A DNA stretch of 64,000 bases, taken from assembly GCA_025642075.2 (NCBI GenBank), contig JAODUO010000468.1, positions 170,001 to 234,000 of the forward strand, given 5' to 3'. Each line of letters starts with the position of its first letter. Positions within the stretch are counted from its first letter, which is position 1. Positions 1 to 14,546 of the stretch are shown here, in pieces. The notes beneath the pieces are model-generated. The model did no database searches. It saw only the letters and a program-made list of their open reading frames with translations, and had not been told where the DNA came from. Origin of the DNA: Ridgeia piscesae. Lineage: Eukaryota > Annelida > Polychaeta > Sabellida > Siboglinidae. The position numbers and the translations under genes were made by a program.

Positions 1-939
1 TTCCACAAAGTTTGACGCTTTAAAAATTACCAAGTGAGATTCAATTGAAGCTATGGTTTCTGCAGAAATCCTGTCACTACCGTAACGAGTTTCTAACGGA
101 ATGATGTCCTTTCTTTCCTCATTAATTGCAGTTTTTTATTTTTTATTTATAACGTTATACTGTTCTTAATACAGACTAGATGTACAACATCCAGACTTTC
201 TGCCAAATTGGTTTGACTACATTTAAAATTTTTGCCAGTGAAATGTTTACAGTTAGTATGAAGACACTTTTCAGGTAAACACGCGTTGATTTCGCTATCG
301 CTGAGGCCGACTATATTACCCAAAATGCACTTTGATGTGTGTCGCGTTTACAACTTCGAGACGACAAATTGAGATAACTATATAACGTACAGACAAACAC
401 AAACACGCCATCGCCAGCGACCGACTTATGGAGACGCACGTAATTCCAAGCACTAACCGACAACAGTATCATTATTTTCTTACGTTTGGTCGGAGTGCAC
501 ACACCTTAAACTTAACGAAGCTACGCCATAACGCAACACGTGAAAACAATGAAATAAAACTGCACGGCGACCAGTGAGCGCCGTTTGATGGTGTCGTATT
601 TTGCACGACACCAGTTGAGCAAAGGGTGCGACGGTAGTAAAGCACACGACGCTCCCGTTACCGCGACACGAGCGTCGCTTTATGCCCGACCGAAGTCGTC
701 GATGTTTATGATGATTACGGCGTAGTCAAGGTGCCGACTTAAAGCTCGAGTCGGCACCGACGCAACGGCAGCCCGTGCCATGGGTGGGCGCGTGTTGACG
801 GAGAAGTATCGTCGTGTTAGTGAAGCGCTGCCCAGCCAGAATTCCACGTAACTTCGATGATAAATAAATCACTATTATTACATATAATCATGTTATATAT
901 AAAAGTACAAACGTCTGCAACTAGCCATTCCAGCCTACG
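1..939. other. No gene recognised
   Basis: AT-rich unique sequence followed by a more GC-rich part from about 550. No splice-bounded exon with protein similarity was seen on either strand. Confidence 0.4.
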
Positions 940-1077
940 CCACTGGGTCTACAGAGGCAACGTTGGGATAACGAAATTGCCAAGCTTCGAAACTACAGAA
1001 AGATGATTCGAAACCGAGTTTCGACGACTGAGACCGCGATGTTCTAAACACCACGCCACCGCGCTCCCCACGAGCCC
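940..1077 (-). mobile_element. SINE-like tRNA-derived remnant
   Basis: Read on the minus strand it begins GGGGAGCGCGGTGGCGTGG and has a B-box-like GGTTTCGAATC about 60 bp on. That is followed by GCAATTTCGTTATCCC, similar in position to the region after the head in the SINE family above. The central domain is missing or unrecognisable. Confidence 0.5.
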
Positions 1078-1418
1078 CAGTCGGCGGCGTCGGCGGGAGG
1101 GCCGCGTCCGGTGCGTGTGATCGCCCTAATGCGTTCTAATGTGGAGTCACGGCGCGAGGCGGTGACTCGGGTTTCGAGGCAGGGCCTGTAATCATCGCTT
1201 CGTCCTCATGTCCGTCTTCTCGTTGTTGAGGGCTATTGATTTGTCGGGCAATCATCGGCCGTCGATGAACGTCACACACCGGCCGTGACTCCACTCAACA
1301 CGCCTGTCAACACGCCTGTCAACATCCGTCGTCGTCTTCCTTGTAATTGTTGTCATTATCGTCGTGGTCGTCATCGTGGTCGTCATTGTCATCGAAATTG
1401 TCGACGCCGTCGACGCCA

Positions 1419-1868
<450 letters not shown>

Positions 1869-1870
1869 TC

Positions 1871-3744
1871 ATGTTCACACCCAACTCCGGTTCTTGTTCA
1901 CGTTTTTATTGTTGTTCTCGTTTTAGTTCTTGACATTTTATTTTGCATCGCGTGCGAAGCAATGCCGTTTTTTTAGCAACATTTGGGTTTCTTAGTTAAC
2001 ATTAATACACATCAGTCCATTTTATGTTGACTGAATCTGGACAGCAGACGTTAACATATGCTGTACGTCCTTTCGGTTGACAGTGCAACAAGTAGTAGAA
2101 TAGCAATTGCAAAAGAGGATTTTGTTCACGATTATTTTCCTTCGGCGGTTCAAGCAGGTAGATATGCACTGCATCTATTTTGCATAATAAATCAATATTG
2201 CATGTAGAAACCATTAAATAATCTCCATTTTTAAAGATGTGTTTTCGTTTTAAAGTGATTTTTCACGGTGTTTTATTTTTTATATGTATGTAGCTATCAG
2301 GCCCAGCTATACAATTGTATTACTCTACGCACCGTCCGATTCCAACAAGAAGAACGTGGAACGCGCGTTGAAGTCACGTGATGTGTGCATCTGAGTCGTT
2401 ATATTCTACGAATGGGGATATTTTATTTGCGTTCGTTGGCGATAAATACCGAAACAAGAGAACACCAGCAAATAGATCAGGCTGTGTAATTTAAAGTAGG
2501 CATTACAATATCAGCTCTTAGACACAATATAATAAGACTTATCATTATTATCATATGTGTGAACTATGATTATTCTACGCTAACTATGTTCACACCCAGA
2601 AAAACATTGCTCTTTATCACCGACTGTTAGTTATACAGTAATTATAATTACCATTAGCAGGATCAAGAGGCTAATCCGTGAAACGGACGCGCAGGAGCGA
2701 AGATAGCGACTAATCCATCACATCAAACAGACCTTTGAATGCGATACATCAGAAAGGTAAAACTTCGCATAGATTAGCCGCACCGTTGCCGTGGCAACCG
2801 TTCGCCTGACTGTAAATGTGTCAGCGGCGCGTTGCGCAAAAAGAGGCGATTATATTGATACTAATTGTTGTTTCCCGCCTGCGCCTCGTTGCAGGACTGG
2901 GTCATTTGGTCAGTGGTCAGTTGATGTTTTTGCTGAAATGCACTGTCAAATAACATTCTGCTACAACGCCATTAATCAACTCATACATTAATATCTAAAA
3001 AAATAATGTACCCAATAGGTGACACGTCATCAAAACTGGTGTCTACCGAGCGACTTTGCGTGCACAGTAAACGATGACGTCACAAAAGCCATCGACCATT
3101 ACACGACCAGCTCGACAATACCAGAGCTACTAAAAGGGAAATGTTGCTAATGGAACCATTTTACAAATTGATCAGCAGCATCACACGGCTTGAACCAGTA
3201 ACCACGAGATGAATAATCTCACAAATGCCAGAAAAGTAAAAGTGTTGTAGTTTGAATGGTTCCATCCGTGCAAGGGCGCCGCCAACTTACAAAACTCCGT
3301 GGACTGGAGTGAATCGGCTCTATGATTCACTGACTCTTACTCCAGGCACATTACACATGTCGCACTTAGAACGAAGACCTCAGTATGCGAAAGAGAATAA
3401 GAAGATAATTGTTCGACGGCCTTTAGCGACATAGTAATAAACGGATTGAACAATAGTAGCAGAGAAAGGACTGAAAAGTAGATTGAAGAATCCAAAGCAA
3501 CACATTCTAGGAGTCAAGTAAGGTAATAGTCGTATAAAGATTTATTACTATTTTCGACGTGAAGACCGTCCTCGTTACACATCTGTACAGACAGCGATGT
3601 TAGCAATGTTGATTGTGTTATTGTTGACGCAATAAACACGGTAAGAGAGCAGGAAACACGAAACAACAGCAACTCCATAATAAGACAACTATAATAACGA
3701 TTTAGTTTCCCAACTTGTCGTCGAGGTGATTACGTCACCCTGTA
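1871..3744. other. No gene recognised
   Basis: Unique sequence without long frames, repeats or motif-level similarity. Confidence 0.4.
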
Positions 3745-3874
3745 CGCACGCGCGCACGCGCACGCGCACGCGCACGCGCACGCGCACGCGCACGCGCACG
3801 CGCACGCGCACGCGCACGCGCACGCGCACGCGCACGCGCACGCACGCACGCACGCACGCACGCACACGCACGCA

Positions 3875-3915
<41 letters not shown>
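3745..3915. repeat. (CACGCG)n(CACG)n(CA)n microsatellite
   Basis: Sharp block change from CGCACG to CACG to CA units. Alternating purine-pyrimidine throughout, so prone to Z-DNA. Confidence 0.95.
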
Positions 3916-3916
<1 letters not shown>

Positions 3917-3949
3917 ATAAACGTTGTCACATTTCCTTAATACCTACAC

Positions 3950-4510
3950 TACACGCAAACAACACATCCGGAAACGACACGTTTTCTGACGGGCCAACGG
4001 ACTGCACGGAAACCAACCGCGCTGTGCGGACGAGACAAGAACCAACCGGATACGCAATGCGAGATTCAACTCACCCGGACCGAACGGCGTCATTTTGTTG
4101 GGCGTCATTTTCACCTGGTCGGCACTGGTCGTCTGTTTGTAGAACGTCTCGCCGGCTGTGTGCGGCCCAGCCTCCCGTCTGCCGGGAACCACGGTGGCGA
4201 TCGAGCGGGGGGCAGTCGCTGGAGCTACTCTAGGCGGCGCGAGCACCGTCGACGTTCCGCGAAACAAAGCCGCTGTAGCGCGTACCTCGACGAGAACACC
4301 TGTCGTGCCGGTCGGACGCTCGCATCAATTAGACGCAGTGGCAGTGGCGGTAGCGAAGGTAGCACACGGCGACAACCGCGGCGTGGCTGCAGCGGCGGCG
4401 GTCGATTTCATTGGATTCGACCGAATCGAATTAACCTCGACTTATTAGCAATGCTCCGCCGCCAGATCAGCGCAGTTCTGTCGTCAGAGGGCGCACCTGC
4501 GATCGACGAG
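3950..4510. other. CpG-rich unique segment, function unknown
   Basis: CG dinucleotides are dense compared with the flanks (for example GGCGGCGCG and CGTCGACG words). Short overlapping frames exist on both strands, but none resembles a known protein. It could be a promoter-associated island or first exon of an unrecognised gene. Confidence 0.25.
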
Positions 4511-4511
4511 A

Positions 4512-4514
<3 letters not shown>

Positions 4515-4605
<91 letters not shown>

Positions 4606-4678
4606 GTGGTGCTGTGGTGGTGGTGCGTGCGTGTGTGTGTGTTGTGTGTGTGTGTGTGTTTGTGTTTGTGTTTGTGTT

Positions 4679-4732
<54 letters not shown>

Positions 4733-4790
4733 TGTTTGTGTTTGTGTTTGTGTGTGTTGTTTGTGTGTGTGTGTGTGTTTGTTTTTGTTG
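4515..4790. repeat. (GT)n microsatellite with (TTTGTG) blocks
   Basis: Interrupted GT tract with two TTTGTG hexamer blocks (near 4660 and 4730) and a GTGGTG interruption near 4600-4625. It directly adjoins the LINE tail at 4795. Confidence 0.95.
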
Positions 4791-4794
4791 CAAA

Positions 4795-5225
4795 CCTATT
4801 CCGGATCTCATGGAAAGACTACATACCAAATGCTGAAGTCTGGAGACGGACTAGTATGCCCAATACAATACAGCCCAATTTCGTGTGAGTGGATATGTTA
4901 CCCGTGTGAACGACAGCAGACTCCTAAGACAATGTTCTGTAGGGACTTAGCCAAAGGGCAACCTCTTCATGGTGGACAACGGCTGCGATATAAAGATGTA
5001 CACCCGAAGGCTACACACATCGCCGTAGACACATGGGACACTCTGGCACAAGATCGACAACAGTGGAGGCAGGCCACTAACAAAGGAAAGAACTACATTG
5101 ATATTGAAAAGATATCACAAAAATATCAACATATCACAATCTCCGCCATGGCTTTCTTGATGTTTCTGCCCCTATCGTCTTCTGTTTCAACTGCGGGAGA
5201 GGCGTTGCAGCTCCGATTGGACTAA
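4795..5225 (+). pseudogene. LINE reverse transcriptase C-terminal tail, degraded
   Basis: Pieces in shifting frames read RISWKDYIPNAEVWRRT, VTRVNDSRLLRQ, then LHGGQRLRYKDVHPKA and DTWDTLAQDRQQWRQAT. This order (R-W-x-D...N-x-EV, GH-V-R-M, G-Q-R-R-Y-K-D, W...AQDR..WR) is the familiar C-terminal tail of RTE/BovB-like and related LINEs. At least two frame breaks are present. Confidence 0.7.
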
Positions 5226-5295
5226 TATCTCACCGACGAGCAAAGCACATAGACGATACCCTACACTAATATAATTATCGGGCATGATGGACAGC

Positions 5296-5587
<292 letters not shown>

Positions 5588-6260
5588 TGTTATATCAACC
5601 CGTTATCTCGTTACGACGTAACTGTTGTTACGTCAACACGTTATCTCGTCACGACGTAACTGTTGTTCACGTCAAGACGTTATCTCGCCACGACGTAACT
5701 GTTGTTACGTCAACACGTTATCTCGTCACGACGTAACTGTTGTTCACGTCAACACGTTATCTCGTCACGACGTAACTGTTGTTACGTCAACACGTTATCT
5801 CGTCACGACGTAACTGTTGTTCACGTCAAGACGTTATCTCGCCACGACGTAACTGTTGTTCACGTCAACACGTTATCTCGTCACGACGTAACTGTTGTTC
5901 ACGTCAAGACGTTATCTCGCCACGACGTAACTGTTGTTCACGTCAACACGTTACCTCGTCACGACGTAACTGTTGTTCACGTCAACACGTTACCTCGTCA
6001 CGACGTAACTGTTGTTCACGTCAACACGTTATCTCGTCACGACGTAACTGTTGTTCACGTCAACACGTTACCTCGACACGACGTAACTGTTGTTCACGTC
6101 AACACGTTATCTCGTCTCGACGCAACTGTTGATCACGTCAACACGTTATCTCGTCACGACGTAAGTGTTGTTCACGTCAACACGTTATCTCGTCACGACG
6201 TAAGTGTTGTTCACGTCAACATGTTATTTCGTCACGACGAAAGTGTTGTTCACGTCATAG
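5588..6260. repeat. 38/39-bp minisatellite, about 17 copies
   Basis: Unit contains GTTGTTCACGTCAACACG and TATCTCGTCACGACGTAAC. A 38-bp variant lacks one C (GTTGTTACGTC) and is confined to the left part. Copies decay toward 6260. Each unit has several ACGT cores and TGACG half-sites. The open frame across it is a by-product of the 39-bp period. Confidence 0.93.
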
Positions 6261-6969
6261 TGTACATATTACATTTTCGTTTGTTTCAAATCGAAAGCTT
6301 ATTGACGGTGAATAAAAAACTAAAAAGTGTGTTTGCTACAACCACTATAAACGTGTGAAAACATTAAAAACACCATTTGTGTTCTGCACTCTAAACGCTC
6401 ATCTGCCTTCTGGCGTAGTAGCACAAACAATCGGAGGTTGTGCACGTTCTCTTCCGGTTGTGTGAGCGTCTCCGCCACAGTACCGCTGATTAAAGGGAAT
6501 GTACTTCCTACTTTTTACTGTACAACAATATTATACATATAAATTAAACATGCCTAATTATGTTTTAATGAACCACTTTTGTTTGGTGAAATGCTATGGT
6601 TGAACAGGTTCGTGACAAATCAATCAATTGTTTAACCTCGGAAGCACCATCAGCGTAACGGTGAAAGCAACACTGACTGCGAAGTGTTGACATGTGTAGC
6701 TCCGCCCCCAAAAAGTAACGACTCTCCTGGGAATTGTCCGAGCTCCCTCTTCGGGAGTTTGAGCGACATCGTGGCGATTTGTGTACAGCGCTGCGATTAT
6801 TATAAACACTGAACGGTCACACGCTAAATTTGGTTCTGCTTCGTTAAAACATATTTGGGTTTTCACTGTCTTATAATAGACGCATTTTATAATGTATAGC
6901 ATAACTTCACAACAAACACTTGACAAAAATGAAAACAGGAAGCACACTCCTTTTAAAGTGAGATACAAT

Positions 6970-6971
<2 letters not shown>
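6261..6971. other. No gene recognised
   Basis: Unique sequence between two repeat tracts; nothing supported. Confidence 0.4.
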
Positions 6972-7018
<47 letters not shown>

Positions 7019-7205
7019 TGCGTGTGTGTGGGTGTGTGCGCTGTGCGTGTGCGTGTGCGTGTGCGTGTGCGTGTGCTTGTGTGTGTGCGTGTGCGTGTGC
7101 GTGTGCGTGTGCGTGTGCGTGTGCGTGTGCGTGTGCGTGCGCGTGCGCGTGCGCGTGCGCGTGCGCGTGCGCGTGTGCGTGTGCGTGTGCGTGTGTTTGT
7201 GTGTG

Positions 7206-7272
<67 letters not shown>
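6972..7272. repeat. (GT)n(GTGC)n(GCGTGT)n then (TA)n
   Basis: GT and GCGTGT blocks with a GCGTGC centre (7136-7172), followed at 7208-7272 by pure TA. CG-rich Z-prone DNA changes abruptly to cruciform-prone AT DNA. Confidence 0.95.
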
Positions 7273-7275
<3 letters not shown>

Positions 7276-8298
7276 CACGCGCCAAACGTATCAATATCAA
7301 ATACAGCCAGTACAGAGAGCAAAACAACACGCTTCATCAAAGTCACCTCGTTCATATCTATACCTATGCCGTCTATGTGTTTCGTGTTTGCTTAGATTTC
7401 TGCGCCGACAGCCACCCAAATCCTCCCGGGGTGGACGTTGGTGTAACATTTTAGCAAAGGTAGACGCCAATATTCTCTAATGATTGTTAATATCACCTGG
7501 GAATTCCACGATTTCTCCCCTGGAGCAGATGCTGTTAAATAGTCTGGTGATGTCTGTAAAGCTTATTGCGATAGGTAATTGGTCTTCTTGACATTTCTCT
7601 TCAATGCGTCTGATCACGACGGTTTGTGGTGGCCATGGGTCGTGACCGTTTACTAAATGTCAACGAGCATGCCTTATGCTCACTGTGAGATTCGAGACGT
7701 GTGATGGTTTCAGGTTTGACTAACAACATCGCGTCTGTAGGTACTCGAGTTGCGATGTTTGCACTGTCTGTAACTTGTGTATTACACGTGTGCATTTTTG
7801 TCATCCTCGCGAGCTAGGGCTGTTTGCCAGACAAACCTAGCCCTGGCGAGTCCCCTACGCGAAGTGTGGGGGGGGGAGCTGAGTCGAGCTAGCTGTGAGA
7901 ACGGTGCAAATATTTTTTTAAGACGCTTAAACAATTTCAGGGAAGTCCAGTACAATCGCACGAGCAGATGAACGGTTTTGTGTAGTGGAATATAGTTCTG
8001 TGTACCCTGTAAAACGAGCAGCAACCGGCCGAAAACTCCCAAAATTAAACCACTTGACCGGAGCCCAACTATAGTCCTCGTGGGCGATGTCATTGGTTGG
8101 GATAAATTCAAAAGTTTTCCAAAGGGATGATTTTGGTGAAACAACTTGCTGAGTTCTGCAACAAACACTGAAAGTGACAACTGATCAAAGCATAGATCAA
8201 TGAGCGTTGGACTCTCGGCTAAAGGGACGCGAGTTCGAATCCTACACGTGCTGACGTACCGTATCTAGGGCGAGTTCGTTCAGTCTACGTTGTTCACG
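7273..8298. other. No gene recognised apart from a tRNA-like fragment
   Basis: Short frames only. The tRNA-like fragment at 8198-8255 is the sole recognisable element. Confidence 0.4.
8198..8255 (+). repeat. tRNA-like fragment (SINE relic)
   Basis: Contains GAGCGTTGGACTCTCGGC and a B box GAGTTCGAATCC with tRNA-like spacing. The acceptor stem and 5' part do not pair, so it is not a functional tRNA gene. It probably derives from a tRNA SINE. Confidence 0.4.
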
Positions 8299-8981
8299 AC
8301 GGACGGACGGACGGACGGACGGACGGACGGACGGACGGACGGACGGACGGACGGACGGACGACGGACGGACGGACGGACGGACGGACGGACGGACGGACG
8401 GACGGACGGACGGACGGACGGACGGACGGACGGACGGACGGACGGACGGACGGACGGACGGACGGACGGACGGACGGACGGACGGACGGACGGACGGACG
8501 GACGACGACGGACGGACGGACGGACGGACGGACGGACGGACGGACGGACGGACGGACGGACGGACGGACGGACGGACGGACGGACGGACGGACGGACGGA
8601 CGGACGGACGGACGGACGGACGGACGGACGGACGGACGGACGGACGGACGACGGACGGACGGACGGACGGACGGACCGGCGGCCGCCCGCCCGCCCGCCC
8701 GCCCGCCCGCCCGCCCGCCCGCCCGCCCGCCCGCCCGCCCGCCCGCCCGCCCGCCGCCCGCCCGCCCGCCCGCCCGCCCGCCCGCCCGCCCGCCCGCCCG
8801 CCCGCCCGCCCGCCCGCCCGCCCGCCCGCCCGCCCGCCCGCCCGCCCGCCCGCCCGCCCGCCCGCCCGCCCGCCCGCCCGCCCGCCCGCCGCCGCCCGCC
8901 CGCCCGCCCGCCCGCCCGCCCGCCCGCCCGCCCGCCCGCCCGCCCGCCCGCCCGCCCGCCGCCCGCCCGCCCGCCCGCCCG
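8299..8981. repeat. (GGAC)n joined to (GCCC)n satellite
   Basis: About 94 copies of ACGG (8299-8676), then about 75 copies of CCCG (8685-8981), with a few 3-bp units. The change happens within CCGGCGGCC at 8677-8685. The minus strand of the second half is (GGGC)n and G-quadruplex-prone. All frames are open; no gene is implied. Confidence 0.97.
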
Positions 8982-8983
8982 TA

Positions 8984-10112
8984 ATCCAGCATTTTGAAGA
9001 AGACATTACACATACAGTGTATATTAGGCTAATTAACATCAGGGTGGGACGAAGACTATAGTAGTATAGATATCTCTACTACATGCATGCGTTGTAAATG
9101 ACACTTACTACATCACCAGTAGAATGTGATTGGTCGTTCCAAGTCCCTTGACAGTTTCGTGTTGCTGCCCACTACACCCTACAGCTGTATTCCGAGTTAA
9201 TCCAAAACAGAACTCCATTTGTGTGCATATAGTTGTGGGCGGAAATGACGTTCATCGACAGTTACGTCACTTCCGTAGTTACCAGCTAGGTCGGACTCCG
9301 GCGATCCGTCGTGCGTCAAAATGACCGAATTGTTTTGTTACGTTACCCGTCGTAAGCCAAACCGTCTTACCAAGGAGAGAACTACCAACTCAAATGTTTT
9401 ATCATTACTATTATAGAAACAATTTATGTAATAAAGTTTCCTTGGAACACAGTTTATTACCACGTGCCGTGTGTTTTATATACGACGAAATTATAATTTA
9501 TATGAACATCGCACAGGAATCGACATTACTTCGTTTTATATTAATTTTATTCTGCCTTCATTATATATTTAATTCTATATTTAAACTGGAGGAGCCATTT
9601 GAAAGAATTCAGTGCATAAACAGCGGTATTTCAACGGCTACAATTGTCGCCAATAGAGTCCAGTGTAAACATCGATAAATACAGGAAATAATGTCGTAAT
9701 TACTGACAAACTCAAGAGTATCTGCGCGTGAATTCGACGACACAATGCAGCATCTCCTTTGAGACGGTCCATCAATCCGGGGGTGCATGTGTTAATTGAA
9801 TCTCTGGAGACACATTTACGCCCAAATCTACCCTCAGTGCTACATCAGAACGAAGTGATTAATACGTATTGAGCGGCGACAGAATGGCTGTAGGCAGCAG
9901 CAGCATTGTCGCTGAGCGCGGACAATTTCGTTGTATTACGCACGGACGACACCTGTAATTAGGCACGTGGACACTTGAGTAGTACCTATCGAGACAAACA
10001 CGGACGACCAGTAGCACAACCACGGACACACTACACACGATTAATAAAGTTCTTCCTATTTTAAACCTACATGGCCTGTTTATAATTATGATAATAGTAG
10101 TAATAATACGTT
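8984..10112. other. No gene recognised
   Basis: Unique AT-rich DNA; the longest frames are under 100 codons and lack similarity. Confidence 0.4.
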
Positions 10113-10563
<451 letters not shown>

Positions 10564-10794
10564 GTTGCTGACATCATTCGTAACAATAGTCCATTACGAA
10601 TGTATTTTTTATTCCAGGATATTATTCGGTCTGCAAGCTTAATATTGTGATGTATGTGTATGCTAAAAACATTTTTTTCATTCATGCCATTACAATAAAA
10701 GTGTAATAATGTTGCAATAATACAATTCAATACAATGTAAGTTCAGATAATAAAATCCAGTACAATATAAAATATAGTGTAATGTAATGTAACG

Positions 10795-11217
10795 TGACAT
10801 AACATAACATAACAATAATAATACAGGTTCTTATATCGCGCGGTCTCTTACTAAACGTTAACACAACATAACATAACATAACATAACATAACATAACATA
10901 ACATAACATAACATAACATAACATAACATAACATAACATAACATAACATAACATAACATAACATAACATAACATAGCATAGCATAGCATAGCATAGCACA
11001 GCACAGCACAGCACAGCACAGCACAGCACAGCACAGCACAGCACAGCACATCACAGCACAGCACAGCACAGCACAGCACAGCACAACACAACTCAACACA
11101 ACACAACACAACACAACACAACACAACACAACACAACACAACACAACACAACACAACACAACACAACACAACACAACACAACACAACACAACACAACACA
11201 ACACAACACAACATAAC
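10795..11217. repeat. Pentanucleotide satellite in four successive unit types
   Basis: Blocks of AACAT (to about 10972), AGCAT (10973-10995), AGCAC (10996-11085, one CATCA variant) and AACAC (11086-11210). Each block differs from its neighbour by one base. Confidence 0.96.
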
Positions 11218-11452
11218 AACATTACAGAATATATAATATACTTATATTGCTAAATCGGCTTATGAGCCATATTTAGACACGAAGAGCATAATAATAATGT
11301 ACAATATCGCTTTGCACCTCAACAAATGGTAACGTAACATAACGTAACGTAATTGTACAAGAAGATGGCGTAGTAGTACACGTAACTTGGTTGATTACGT
11401 ATACTACTACACCACCGCCAATTACATCGGAATGTACTCTGCAAAGGCGCTA

Positions 11453-12483
<1,031 letters not shown>

Positions 12484-13590
12484 ATTGGTTTACCTAGCCC
12501 CGTGGGGTGGCAGCACCTTAACATTCCGCATCTCTCGGTGAAGTCACGGTGCCTAGGTTACCTGGACGCCGTTGGGTGGCAGCACCTTTTCCGCCCTTCG
12601 CGTCCTTTTCCCCCGACGTTACGGAGCCTGCGGGCATTGCTGTCGCCGATGCTGACCCTATCGGACATCTCCTCGGTGAAGTCACGGTGCCTGGGTTACA
12701 TGAACGCCGTTGGGTGGCAGCATTGTTCGCGACCCTCGCGTCTCCTTTTCGCGAAGTCACGCTGCCGGCGGGCACTGTTGTCGCCGCCAATGACCCGGAT
12801 GTAGGCGACGCGGTGAATGAAAAAGTGATTAGGAAGTGGTCGCTCTTGCCCAGTCCGTGCGGTCTTACGTCCAGCTCAGTGACCCGGTCACGAGCGCGAG
12901 AGAATACTAGATCGAGTATGTGCGGGGTCTGATTATCCGGGCATTTCCTTGTCGGTCGGATGACATGTTGGACGAGAGCTGCTTCTCTGGTCGCGGCCAG
13001 GAAGGCTTTGTGAGCTGCCTTTCTCCGTGTCGTCATGGTGTGTGTACCGAAATAGCCGTCCCCTATCCACGTTAGCTTACCGTAGTTGAAGTCGCCCATA
13101 AGTAGGACATGCGACCACCGCGAAGCTTTCGTTTTCGCTATCAGGCTGCAAAGGGCGTGGTTGTTGGACGTGGGACTGTTCGGGCTCCTGTACAGACACC
13201 CTATGAGTAATATCGTCCTGTCGCGCAGCTGTAATTCCACCCAGACGCTCTCCTCGAAATCGTCGTCCTTATCGACACTGCACACTGTCGCAGGTAGTTC
13301 GCTCTTCACATACAAACACACGCCCCGACCACCGGCACACTTGGCGAAAAATTCGTAACCGTCGATGTTGAGGCGGTCTTGTTTCATCGGGGTTCCTGCC
13401 TTGGGGTTTACTTCGGTGATGCCAATAACCATCGGTGTCGTGTCGTTTACTAAACCTTTCAATATATCCGTCTTGTTGGTCAACGAGTCAGCGTTAGTGT
13501 ACAGACATGTGAACGCTGGTCCGTTTCCGTCTCCGGCACGACTTGTGGATGCTGAGATGTTGCTGGCCATTATAATGGTATCTATATTAC
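12484..13590 (-). pseudogene. Non-LTR retrotransposon endonuclease fragment (CR1/Jockey-like), truncated
   Basis: A 350-codon open frame (13570 to 12518) with an apurinic-type endonuclease domain: LYTNADSLTNK, ITEV, GCLYRSPNSP, the catalytic GDFN, LDLVFS and the terminal KSDH. These enzymes nick target DNA for reverse transcription. The reverse transcriptase is absent: after SDHFLITFSF the frame runs into a 2-3 copy internal repeat (units containing PAGSVTS and GTVTSPR, about 135 bp) and stops. It is open but 3'-truncated, so a dead copy unless the window edge of the element was rearranged. Confidence 0.85.
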
Positions 13591-13732
13591 TATGTAGGTT
13601 TACATTTGCGCTTGTTCGTCTTTCTGTAGCGGTGGATAGTCATATACTGTGGTTATATATTATGTGAATTGACGTATGCTATGCGTCAGAGTTACTCAGT
13701 CGCAGTCTAATTATAGGCCACCAAGCTTTGTC

Positions 13733-13953
13733 AAGTACAGGTTACACATTTACTCCCTGTATGGGATCTTTTACTTCCTCTGGCATAGACACCCGACAAA
13801 AGGGACCACCGGCTTTTAGTGTCTCTTCCGAAAGACACAGGCAATGTGAGGTAGATGAAATTGCCTAAGTTTCGAAACGGCGATAGGTGGGATTGCACCA
13901 CCGTGCCCTCGATTGGTCCAGTCCGGCGCTCTACCGCGCGACCACCGCTCCCC
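13733..13953 (-). mobile_element. tRNA-derived SINE, same family, minus orientation
   Basis: Nearly collinear with the copy at 20811: the same head (GGAGCGGTGGTCGCGCGG), B-box region GGTGCAATCCC with one change, TCTTTCGGAAGAGACAC and GTAAAAGATCCCATAC. It ends near 13733. It sits just upstream of the LINE endonuclease fragment and in the same orientation. Confidence 0.78.
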
Positions 13954-14455
13954 GCAGGCTTGTACACATACCTCATGGCTCACTGATCGACAGAGTCAAT
14001 ACAATCATGTCGATGTTCGTCGGACAAGTTCGATCGCATTCTTTCTATATCAATGTTCAATTGAGTGCAGCGACACAAAGCCGGTTTGCCCGCTAGTGAC
14101 GTCTACGTACATTCTGCCTTTCGAATCGTCGATAAACGTAGTGCGTCAATGTCAACCAATAACTGGTGTTGCGGCCAACATTTCACGATACTGTCCCACA
14201 GACAAGATATAACAACACTTGTCCAGTAATGCCAGGGTTAAACGTGTACCTACTCCAAAGCATGAGTAACGGCTATAGCTGTGCATACTGAGTCACATGA
14301 TCACGTGTGCCTAAATGCCCTAGCATAAACGAAGTTCGAGCAATAATGACGTCAATCGCAAACACGTGTACCGCGTCATGCTATATTTAGCACTCGCATG
14401 GCGCTGTGTGGTCCCACAGTGGGATATAGTTCCCAAGTGAACGTGTCATTAAAGA

Positions 14456-14457
<2 letters not shown>
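13954..14457. other. No gene recognised
   Basis: Unique sequence between the SINE at 13733 and the GT tract at 14458; nothing supported. Confidence 0.4.
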
Positions 14458-14545
<88 letters not shown>

Positions 14546-14546
14546 A
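14458..14546. repeat. (GT)n(GTGC)n microsatellite
   Basis: About 29 GT units followed by seven GTGC units. It truncates the LINE endonuclease fragment to its right. Confidence 0.95.

Noticed and set aside
8198..8255. Functional tRNA gene
   Set aside because: B box is good but the acceptor and D stems do not pair; treated as a SINE relic.
8242..9039. Gly-Arg-Ala/Pro-Ser-Val repeat proteins of 235-265 codons
   Set aside because: Produced by the GGAC/GCCC satellite on both strands and all frames at once; no flanking coding signal.
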